Origin: Verrucomicrobiota bacterium
GTDB taxonomy: Bacteria > Verrucomicrobiota > Verrucomicrobiia > Limisphaerales > UBA8199
Length of the DNA stretch: 6,435 nucleotides
NCBI GenBank assembly: GCA_026397855.1
Contig: JAPLUA010000080.1
Coordinates: forward strand, 7,029 to 13,463
Direction: 5' to 3'
Shown here: positions 1 through 5,894 of the stretch, piece after piece
Numbering within the stretch: position 1 is the stretch's first letter
How the letters are laid out: each line of letters begins with the position of its first letter
Translations under genes and position numbers: made by a program
The notes under the pieces: model-generated
Seen by the model: only the letters and a program-made list of their open reading frames with translations
Told to the model about the DNA's origin: nothing
Databases searched by the model: none

Positions 1-656
1 ACCTGCTGCAGGCTATCCTCGGGTGCCAGCGCCTGCTGGAAGGAGCCCGCCTGCTGTTGGGGATACACATTGCGCGCCTGGCTCCTGGCCCCAAGGGAAC
101 GCCGGTTGACATCCGCGCCGGCATCCGCTTGCGCGACGGTGGGCGACTGCGCCTGCGTCTGCGCGTTGGGGAATGCCGGGCTGTTGAGGCGAGCGGCATT
201 GTTCGCCATATTCAGGCCGGAGAGGGTCTGCTTCGCATTGGCATAGATCTCAACCATCTCCCGGCCGGCGAGGAAATGGCCGTTATCGGCGCAGAACTTC
301 CTGGCCTCAGCGCGCCCGGATGCAGGGGGCGAAAGCAGGTCGCCCGACAGTGTGACCGCAAAGCCAACCTGCGCCAGGGGCCAGTCCCGGCGCAAGAGGT
401 CGTCGAAAGATCTGGCGGCGTCCCGGGGCGGCCGATCGCCAACCAGGCCGGTTACGGCGGCCGTGAAGGCATGCTGGTATTCCGTCAAAGCCTCCTGGAC
501 GGCCCTTGCCCGGGCATCGGCGACGCCCTGGTAGAGGAGGGATTGCTGCCGTTCGAGGAGGAACTGCTGGTCGCGCAGCGAGCGCACAGCCAGCCACGCC
601 AGCACCAGGCTGGGCACAAACACCGCGACCACAAATACCAATGCAACTTTCTTCAT
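1..656 (-). CDS. Membrane-anchored sensor protein, probable histidine kinase (N-terminal part, runs off window)
   Basis: The minus-strand frame from the ATG at 656-654 stays open to base 1, giving 218 codons with the C-terminus outside the window. It begins MKKVALVFVV, with one hydrophobic segment at residues 4-24. A charged helical stretch follows at about 25-65 (RSLRDQQFLLERQQSLLYQG), probably a coiled coil or signalling helix outside the membrane. Residues 80-145 look like a small globular segment (FDDLLRRDWPLAQVGFAV; RKFCADNGHFLAGREMVEIY). Residues 150-218 are low in complexity and rich in Gln, Ala and Asn. One N-terminal anchor followed by a long extracytoplasmic part resembles the input end of two-component sensor kinases I associate with Verrucomicrobiota. 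No HAMP, HisKA or ATPase motif lies inside the window, so the kinase label is inference; another membrane-anchored protein is possible. High-GC codon usage is consistent across the frame. The gene diverges from the epimerase operon and could regulate it. Confidence 0.6.
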   Translation of the reverse strand, partial: MKKVALVFVVAVFVPSLVLAWLAVRSLRDQQFLLERQQSLLYQGVADARARAVQEALTEYQHAFTAAVTGLVGDRPPRDAARSFDDLLRRDWPLAQVGFAVTLSGDLLSPPASGRAEARKFCADNGHFLAGREMVEIYANAKQTLSGLNMANNAARLNSPAFPNAQTQAQSPTVAQADAGADVNRRSLGARSQARNVYPQQQAGSFQQALAPEDSLQQ

Positions 657-751
657 CGCTTAAGCGTTGCCGTAGCTTGCTGGAGCAATCCTGCCACCGA
701 TCCCCTGGGATGGCGATGCCTCATTTGCAGCACCGCCCGGAGGATGCATTT

Positions 752-869
752 GCGAGTTGCCGAGGATCCGGCGGAGCGCCGACATTCTTGTCGGCGTGTT
801 CCCGGGTTGCCCCTGCGCGGCCACACGAACAGGCCGACAAGAATATCAGCGCTCCGGCCAGCAACTCGC
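752..869. repeat. Outer 9-bp inverted repeat flanking the REPIN-like element
   Basis: GCGAGTTGC at 752-760 and its exact reverse complement GCAACTCGC at 861-869 flank the two REP units. Spacing to the inner arms is unequal: 12 nt on the left and 5 nt on the right. The outer pair may belong to the same mobile palindrome or be the remains of a larger nested hairpin. A chance 9-bp match so symmetrically placed is unlikely but possible. Confidence 0.5.
773..855. repeat. REPIN-like element: two REP hairpins in inverted orientation
   Basis: The left unit (773-795) is GGAGC followed by a hairpin with a 7-bp stem: GCCGACA (778-784), loop TTCT (785-788), TGTCGGC (789-795). The right unit (833-855) is its inverted copy and matches at 21 of 23 positions. 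Its two differences (C to T in the GGAGC-first orientation) leave G-U pairs, so the small stem still folds in RNA of that orientation. Adding 796-801 and 827-832 extends the arms to 29 nt with 26 matches, around a 25-nt centre (802-826). A 5' GGAG tetranucleotide plus a short stem, present as an inverted pair about 80 bp long, is the layout of REPINs mobilised by RAYT (TnpA_REP) transposases. No such transposase is in the window. Both strands translate the unit as SADILVG, so short open frames here are artefacts. Confidence 0.75.
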
Positions 870-978
870 GGGTATGCCCGCCCGGCATCGGCCGCTCTGT
901 GGTTCCTTCGCGTTTGCTTGGTCATTCCCCCAATCTGCCTCCAATGCCGGCGGAACTTGTCAGCCGGATGCGAAAGAG

Positions 979-1006
979 TTGTAAAAGTCTTGTGATGGCA
1001 GATACT
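979..1006 (+). promoter_or_regulatory. Candidate sigma70-type promoter for the epimerase operon
   Basis: TTGTAA at 979-984 (4 of 6 to the -35 consensus) and GATACT at 1001-1006 (4 of 6 to the -10 consensus) are separated by 16 bp. They lie in a locally AT-richer stretch just upstream of the epimerase. Transcription from here would leave a leader of about 50 nt before the ATG at 1063. The call rests on weak matches and position only. Confidence 0.3.
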
Positions 1007-1062
1007 TCTTTTGCGCCGGGGCATGCCGAGGCATCATCCGGGCCTATACAATGAATGGCGAG

Positions 1063-2091
1063 ATGTCTGCTTACGAACAATTACAGGCGGAACTGAAGGC
1101 CGCACCCAGGACCTGGCTGGTGACGGGCGTCGCGGGTTTCATCGGCTCGAACCTGCTGGAATCCTTGCTGAAGCTGGACCAGCGGGTGGTGGGGCTGGAT
1201 AATTTTGCGACCGGCCACAAGATGAACCTGGAGGAGGTCGAAGGGTTGGTCAGCCCGGCGCAGTGGGCCCGGTTCCGGTTTCAGGAGGGGGATATTGGCG
1301 ACCTGGCCGCCTGCGAGGCGGCGTGCGCCGGAGTGGATTTCGTGCTGCACGAGGCCGCCCTGGGCTCGGTGCCGCTCTCCATGATTGATCCCGTCTGCGC
1401 GCACCGCAGCAACGTGACGGGATTCCTGAACATGCTGATCGCAGCGCGGGATGCGAAGGTCAAACGGCTCGTGTATGCCTCCAGCAGCGCGATCTACGGC
1501 GACGATCCGGGGCTGCCCGCGGTGGAGCAGCGATCCGGCAAGCCGCTCTCCCCCTACGCGGCCACGAAGGCGATCAACGAGGTCTATGCGCAATCGTTCG
1601 CGCAGGCCTATGGCTTCCCGTCCATCGGGCTGAGGTATTTCAACGTGTTCGGCCCCCGCCAGGATCCCGAGGGGGCGTATGCGGCGGTGATTCCGAAATG
1701 GATCGCGGCGCTGCTCAAGCGCGAGCCGGTCCATATCAACGGGGATGGCGAGACAAGCCGCGATTTCTGTTTCGTGGCCAACGTGGTCCAGGCCAACCTG
1801 CTGGCGGCCACGACCGGCATTCCCGGGGCGGCGAACGAAGCTTACAATGTCGCCCTGGGCCAGCGGACGACGCTTAACGGGCTGTTCCATTCCCTCCAGG
1901 ATGTCCTCCGCTCAAAGGATGCGACGCTGCCAAGCCAGGCGCCGATCTACCGGGACTTCCGTGCCGGCGACGTGCGCCATTCCCTGGCGGACATCAGCAA
2001 GGCGCGACGCCTGCTCGGCTTCGCGCCCAGCCATGACATCCACGCGGGGCTCGATCTGGCCATGGATTGGTATCGGCAAAACCTGGGCTGA
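1063..2091 (+). CDS. wbpP: UDP-N-acetylglucosamine 4-epimerase, WbpP/TviC type (SDR family)
   Basis: This short-chain dehydrogenase/reductase-type sugar-nucleotide epimerase probably interconverts UDP-GlcNAc and UDP-GalNAc (or the uronic acid forms) in the cytoplasm, using tightly bound NAD. Numbered from the upstream ATG at 1051 (346 aa), the Rossmann motif GVAGFIG is at 26-32, LDNFATGH at 49-56, the serine-rich YASSSAIYG at 142-150 and the catalytic pair Y169-xxx-K173 (SPYAATK). Downstream motifs LRYFNVFGPRQDP, INGDGETSRDF and RDFRAGDVRHSLADISKA are strongly like WbpP of Pseudomonas and TviC of Salmonella. I prefer the ATG at 1063 because MSAYEQLQAEL lines up with the start I recall for WbpP; the ATG at 1051 would add four residues. 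Neither start has a clear Shine-Dalgarno sequence. As I recall it, WbpP has AASSST where this protein has ASSSAI, which shifts one serine. The stop lies three bases before the next gene, implying co-transcription. Confidence 0.9.
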   Translation: MSAYEQLQAELKAAPRTWLVTGVAGFIGSNLLESLLKLDQRVVGLDNFATGHKMNLEEVEGLVSPAQWARFRFQEGDIGDLAACEAACAGVDFVLHEAALGSVPLSMIDPVCAHRSNVTGFLNMLIAARDAKVKRLVYASSSAIYGDDPGLPAVEQRSGKPLSPYAATKAINEVYAQSFAQAYGFPSIGLRYFNVFGPRQDPEGAYAAVIPKWIAALLKREPVHINGDGETSRDFCFVANVVQANLLAATTGIPGAANEAYNVALGQRTTLNGLFHSLQDVLRSKDATLPSQAPIYRDFRAGDVRHSLADISKARRLLGFAPSHDIHAGLDLAMDWYRQNLG

Positions 2092-2094
2092 TCT

Positions 2095-5000
2095 ATGCGC
2101 AAGTGCAACTGCTCCGGAAACTGCGGGCCCCAGGCCCTGAACCGCCGTGAATTCCTCAGCCTCGTGGGCGTCGGAACTGCCGCCACTCTGCTGGCGAGTC
2201 CGGCCTGGGGTGCCTTCGAGTTGCCCGCGGATGAAATGCAGCGTTGGCGGCGGGATCTGTTTGCCCCCACCACGCCGAGGCTTTACCTGTCGGATAAACA
2301 TACGGATGCCCGGATGCACCTGGGCGGCATTGGCACCGGCAACTTCGAGATCGGCGTGGACGGCCAGTTCACCACCTGGCAGCTCTTTAATACGCTCCGT
2401 GACGGCCAGGTGCCGCTCTACTTTGCCGTCCGGGCAGGCGGTGTCGCGAAGCTTCTCCAGACCACCGGCGGGCCCGACTGGCCGCGGGTGAAGCAGATCG
2501 AGATGACCGGCGAGTATCCTGTCGCGGTGCTGCGCTTCCGCGACCCCGACCTGCCGGTCCAGCTTGAGCTGACCGCCTTCAGCCCTTTTGCTCCGCTCGA
2601 CAGCCAGCTCTCGTCCCTGCCGGTGGCTGCCTTTTCGTTCCGCATTCACAACCCCACCAGGCACAAACAAGTCGTCTCGCTGGCAACCCTGATGCAAAAC
2701 CCGGTCGGCTATGAGGCTGCCGGGGAGAACCACGGGGTCGTGAATGCCGCCTTTGGCGGGAACGTGAATGAAGTTCTGCACGAAAAGGGGGCTGCGGGAC
2801 TGTTCATGCGGGCCGAAGCCGGCCCGGAGCCCACGCTGGATAAACCGGTGACGCTGTTCACCGCCGCCAACCTGAAGTCTCTGTCCGCGCCGCCGCCGGA
2901 CCGGCCCCGGAACCTCACCCTCGAAATCCTGGACGACAAGCCCTTGCGTCCGGACCGGGTCGTCAACCCCGCCGGGACGGTGATCTGGCTGGAGGAACCG
3001 GCTGCGGGGATGAGCGAACCCTTTCTGCGCGCTGCCCATGATGCGGTCCGGGCCGGTGCCACGCTGCTCTTTTCCGGTCGAACCATGCCGCTGCTGGAGA
3101 CTTACGCCGCCTGGACCGGCGGCAAGCCGGCGGGCGAAGTTGCCCGGCGGACTGATATTGTCTTCGATGACTTTGAGCGCGGCTACGCCAACTGGACGGC
3201 CCAGGGCGAGGCCTTCGGCAAGGAGCCCGCGCGCGGCGCTTTGCCCGACCAGAACCCGGTGACCGGCTTCCTCGGCCAGGGCCTCGTCAACAGCTACACC
3301 GGTGGCGATGACACCACGGGCTGGCTGATCAGCAAGGACTTCACCATCGAGCGCCGCTTCATCCGCTTCCTGGTCGGCGGCGGCCAACATCCGCAAACCC
3401 AGATTCGCCTGCTCATCAATGGCAAGGTCGAGCGCGCCGCATCCGGCAAGAACGAGGAGCGGCTCGAAGCGGCCTCCTGGGATGTAAGCCCGTTCCAGGG
3501 GCAGACCGCCCACATCGAGATCGTGGACGAGGCCAGGGGCGGATGGGGGCACGTTAACGTGGACCAGATCGAGTTCTCCGACATGCCGGGCAATACCGCC
3601 ACCATGAAGCTCCTGGATGAGCTGCTTCCCGCGCGGTTCAGCACCATTCATTCCCCGGGCGACGCACAGCCGCTCCGCTTCGACAGCCTGGTCCTGCAGC
3701 CCGGCGCAACGCAGGAGACTGACCCGTCCGGCCGGCTTTTGCTCAGCCGGCCAGTGGGGAAGGGCAGGGTGGTGGTCGTCGGCGGTGCCGTGCTTGATCC
3801 GGCAAAGGCGGCGATGAGTCCTCACCGGCAGGCTGCTTATGCCTTTGTCTGCGGCCTGGTCGGCGCGAGCTACACCGGTTCCGGCGGGCGCCAGCATCTG
3901 AAGGCCCCGGGGTTCGGCACGCTGGCCCTCGCCGCCCTGGCCGGCAACACCACCGTGCTGCCTGCGTTTGAGAATTGGAACGAGGCATGGAGCACGTTCA
4001 CCGCTCAAGGTTCCTTCACCGCCCTGGACCGGGCCCAGGCCAGCCCGCCCACCGCCATCGGCCGCACGGTAAACGGCGCGGTGGCAACCTCGATCACTGT
4101 GCCTGCCGGCGGCACCATCGAAGTGCCGTTCCTTCTGGCCTGGCATTACCCCAACAAGTACAACGCCGGCCACACCTGGATGGGCTGCCACTACGCTACT
4201 CGCTGGCCCGACGCCCGCGCCGCCATGCGGCAGGTCGCCCCGGGTTACGCCGAACTGCACCGCCGCACCGGCCAATTCCGCAGCACCTTCTACGACTCCA
4301 CGCTCCCGTATTGGCTGCTGGATTGTGTCACGGCCAATGCCGCCATCGCGCGCCACATCGGGGTGGTCTTCCGCATAGCCAACGGCGATGTCTATGGATG
4401 GGAAGGCTCCAACGGCTGCTGCCAGCCGACCTGCACGCATGTGTGGGGTTACGAGCAGTCGCTGGCGATCCTCTTCCCGGACCTGGAGCGGGACATGCGC
4501 CGGATTGATTTCATGCACCAGCAGTGCGAGGACGGCGGCGTGAACAACCGTACCGATGTGCCGTCGCCGCCGCACCCGACCAGCGAGCACCCGTTTGCCG
4601 ACGGCCATGCAAGCTGCATTCTCAAGGCCTATCGCGAGGCCCTGAACCAGCCGGACGACGGGTTCTTCCGGCAATACTGGCCCCACATCAAACGCGCCGT
4701 CGAATACCTGATCGCCCGGGATGCCAAGACCGCCGGCGGGCAGCCTGCCGGCGTCTTGCAGGACGACCAATGGAACACCTACGACGAAGCCCTGCACGGG
4801 GTGACCACCTTCATCAGCGGATATTACCTCGCCGCCTTGCGCGCGGGCGAGGAATGGGCCCGCCGACAGGGAGATGAAACGACGGCCACCCGTTTCCGGG
4901 GCGTGTTCGACATGGGCCGGCAGAAGCTGGTCGAGCTGTGCTGGAACGGCGAATACTTTCAGCAGCACCTCCCCGGCTATGAGAAGCGCCCGGGCGAAGT

Positions 5001-5262
5001 GGGCCCCGGCTGCATGGCCGACCAGCTCATCGGCCAGTGGTGGGCGCATCAGCTTGGCCTCGGCTACATCCTTCCCCGGGAGAAGGTCGTCGCCGCGCTC
5101 CAGGCCGTCTTCAAATACAACTTCCAAATACAACTTCAAGTCCGACCTCACCGGCTGGCAACACGCGCCCCGGGCTTTCGCGGGCCCGAAGGACAAGGGC
5201 CTGATTATCTGCACCTGGCCCAAGGGCGGCCGGCCGGCCCACGTGATGCTCTACTCGGATGA
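2095..5262 (+). CDS. GH116-family glycosidase, Tat-exported, C-terminally truncated by frameshift
   Basis: This is the retained 5' part of a GH116 (GBA2/beta-glucosidase-like) enzyme that hydrolyses a glycoside outside the cytoplasm. A Tat leader is visible: NRREFLSLVG at 16-25, a hydrophobic stretch, and likely cleavage near AWG-A (39-40). The leader is preceded by CNCSGNC at 4-10. The N-terminal beta domain begins near HLGGIGTGNFEIGVDG (75-90), is interrupted by an insert at about 245-603, and resumes at PGFGTLALAAL (605-615) through VPFLLAWHYPNKYN (677-690). The catalytic domain shows YGWEGSNG with E770, the likely nucleophile position, then THVWGYEQSLAILFPDLE, and NTYD with D897, the likely acid/base position. 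Those assignments come from recalled family alignments. After N1009-F1010 a 13-bp duplication shifts the frame; residues 1011-1055 are aberrant and the frame stops at 5262. The restored protein would be 1234 aa against roughly 800-900 for typical relatives, the excess being the insert. The start is three bases after the epimerase stop. Confidence 0.85.
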   Translation: MRKCNCSGNCGPQALNRREFLSLVGVGTAATLLASPAWGAFELPADEMQRWRRDLFAPTTPRLYLSDKHTDARMHLGGIGTGNFEIGVDGQFTTWQLFNTLRDGQVPLYFAVRAGGVAKLLQTTGGPDWPRVKQIEMTGEYPVAVLRFRDPDLPVQLELTAFSPFAPLDSQLSSLPVAAFSFRIHNPTRHKQVVSLATLMQNPVGYEAAGENHGVVNAAFGGNVNEVLHEKGAAGLFMRAEAGPEPTLDKPVTLFTAANLKSLSAPPPDRPRNLTLEILDDKPLRPDRVVNPAGTVIWLEEPAAGMSEPFLRAAHDAVRAGATLLFSGRTMPLLETYAAWTGGKPAGEVARRTDIVFDDFERGYANWTAQGEAFGKEPARGALPDQNPVTGFLGQGLVNSYTGGDDTTGWLISKDFTIERRFIRFLVGGGQHPQTQIRLLINGKVERAASGKNEERLEAASWDVSPFQGQTAHIEIVDEARGGWGHVNVDQIEFSDMPGNTATMKLLDELLPARFSTIHSPGDAQPLRFDSLVLQPGATQETDPSGRLLLSRPVGKGRVVVVGGAVLDPAKAAMSPHRQAAYAFVCGLVGASYTGSGGRQHLKAPGFGTLALAALAGNTTVLPAFENWNEAWSTFTAQGSFTALDRAQASPPTAIGRTVNGAVATSITVPAGGTIEVPFLLAWHYPNKYNAGHTWMGCHYATRWPDARAAMRQVAPGYAELHRRTGQFRSTFYDSTLPYWLLDCVTANAAIARHIGVVFRIANGDVYGWEGSNGCCQPTCTHVWGYEQSLAILFPDLERDMRRIDFMHQQCEDGGVNNRTDVPSPPHPTSEHPFADGHASCILKAYREALNQPDDGFFRQYWPHIKRAVEYLIARDAKTAGGQPAGVLQDDQWNTYDEALHGVTTFISGYYLAALRAGEEWARRQGDETTATRFRGVFDMGRQKLVELCWNGEYFQQHLPGYEKRPGEVGPGCMADQLIGQWWAHQLGLGYILPREKVVAALQAVFKYNFQIQLQVRPHRLATRAPGFRGPEGQGPDYLHLAQGRPAGPRDALLG
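3157..3582 (+). other. Beta-sandwich module embedded in the GH116 protein
   Basis: Residues 355-496 of the glycosidase form a module unlike the rest of GH116: FDDFERGYANW (357-367), GEAFGKEPARGALP (371-384), NS-YTGGD (399-405), FLVGGG (425-430), SWDV (461-464) and GGWGH-VNVD (482-490). This series closely resembles a beta-sandwich module known beside the catalytic domains of some GH32 levanases and fructanases (possibly the family called DUF4980; the name is from memory). Its role is probably carbohydrate binding or domain packing. The segments on either side (about 287-343 and 503-592) look like two halves of one alpha/beta domain, so the module appears to sit inside that domain. Confidence 0.6.
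5112..5137 (+). repeat. Exact 13-bp tandem duplication causing the frameshift
   Basis: The unit CAAATACAACTTC occurs at 5112-5124 and again, immediately adjacent and identical, at 5125-5137. The bases on either side break the 13-base periodicity, so there are exactly two copies. Thirteen is not a multiple of three, and removing one copy restores a continuous 1234-codon frame across the GH116 gene. Replication slippage, or a local assembly or read error, would produce this pattern. Confidence 0.95.
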
Positions 5263-5812
5263 GGTCTGGACCGGCATCGAATATCAGGTCGCCGCGCACA
5301 TGATCTGCGAGGGGCTGGTCGAGGAAGGCCTCGCCATCGTCAAGGCCGCCCGCGACCGCTACGATGGCATCCCGCGCCCGCCGATCCAGCGCAACCCGTG
5401 GAACGAGATCGAGTGCGGCGGCCACTACGCCCGCGCGATGTCATCCGGGTCGTTGCTGCCCGCTCTCGCCGGCTGGGAATACGACGGCCCGCGCCAGGCC
5501 CTGCGCTTCATGCCGCGCCACACGCCGGGGCATTTCAAGGGCTTCTTCGCCGGCCCCGAGGGCTGGGGCAGCCTGGGCCAATCGCGGGATGCCGCGTCCC
5601 AGCGCAACGAAATCACCGTCCGCGAAGGGCGCCTCCCGGTTTCAACGTTGACGCTGGCGGTGGCATCCGCCCCCAGGCGGTTGAAGGTGCAATGCGGCGG
5701 CAGGTCGGTTGATTGCTCGTTCAGCTTCAGCGAGGGGGTGCTGATCGTCTCCCTGAAGCGCGCGGCCGTGGTTGAAGCCGGGAATACTCTGCAGCTGCAG
5801 GTTTACAAGTAA
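5138..5812 (+). pseudogene. Displaced C-terminal part of the GH116 glycosidase
   Basis: This is the remainder of the glycosidase, 224 codons in a different frame from the 5' part. It begins K-S-D-L-T-G-W directly after the duplicated 13 bp and ends at the TAA at 5810-5812. Removing one copy of the duplication joins FKYNF to KSDLTGW in a single frame. It carries conserved GH116 C-terminal features: SDEVWTGIEYQVAAHMICEGL, NPWNEIECGGHYARAM and ALAGWEYDG. A terminal beta-rich stretch (RLKVQCGGRSVDCSFSFSEGVLIVSL) follows. GC-rich third codon positions continue up to the stop and I see no other stop or shift, so the lesion looks recent or artefactual. No credible start or ribosome binding site lies near 5138, so separate translation is unlikely. 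Without this part the final helices of the catalytic barrel and probable substrate-binding residues are lost. Confidence 0.85.
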
Positions 5813-5894
5813 TACGTTCTGCCTTTACTTGGTGGCAGGGTTGGTTTCTGATTTGGTCGAACAATGACACCAAAGCAGATCACCGGACCAGCGC

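Larger units (their letters stand above)
657..1062. other. Divergent intergenic region between sensor gene and epimerase operon
   Basis: About 406 bases without a convincing gene. Several short open frames cross it on both strands, but their translations show no domain and two of them only read through the palindromic element. The region holds the REPIN-like palindrome (752-869), a weak promoter candidate near 979-1006 facing right, and two small dyads beside the sensor gene start (657-666 and 677-688). I saw no tRNA, no riboswitch-like fold and no clear promoter for the leftward gene. Confidence 0.6.

Noticed and set aside
57..995. A 312-codon plus-strand open frame covering the sensor gene and the intergenic region
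   Set aside because: It runs antisense to the sensor gene, reads through the REP palindrome, and its translation has no domain. The minus-strand frame has a proper hydrophobic N-terminus.
653..1054. Short open frames on both strands across 653-1054
   Set aside because: Two of them (plus and minus strands) contain the string SADILVG because they read the inverted REP units. They have no other coding support.
4874..5137. The ATG at 4874 as start of a separate 312-codon gene ending at 5812
   Set aside because: The first 88 codons overlap good GH116 coding sequence in another frame and look non-coding. Homology in this frame begins only at 5138, after the duplication.
5112..5137. Programmed ribosomal frameshifting as the explanation for the GH116 frame change
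   Set aside because: There is no slippery heptamer with a downstream pseudoknot. The exact 13-bp duplication fully explains the shift, and the bases in excess would still add unwanted codons.
1912..5223. A very long minus-strand open frame (1103 codons) opposite the GH116 gene
   Set aside because: It is a shadow of a high-GC gene: stop codons are rare in this antisense phase. Its translation shows no recognisable domain, whereas the plus strand carries clear GH116 motifs.
5789..5800. The palindrome CTGCAGCTGCAG near the end of the GH116 gene as a terminator or operator
   Set aside because: It lies inside the coding sequence for LQLQ, has no following T-tract, and is explained by repeated Leu-Gln codons.
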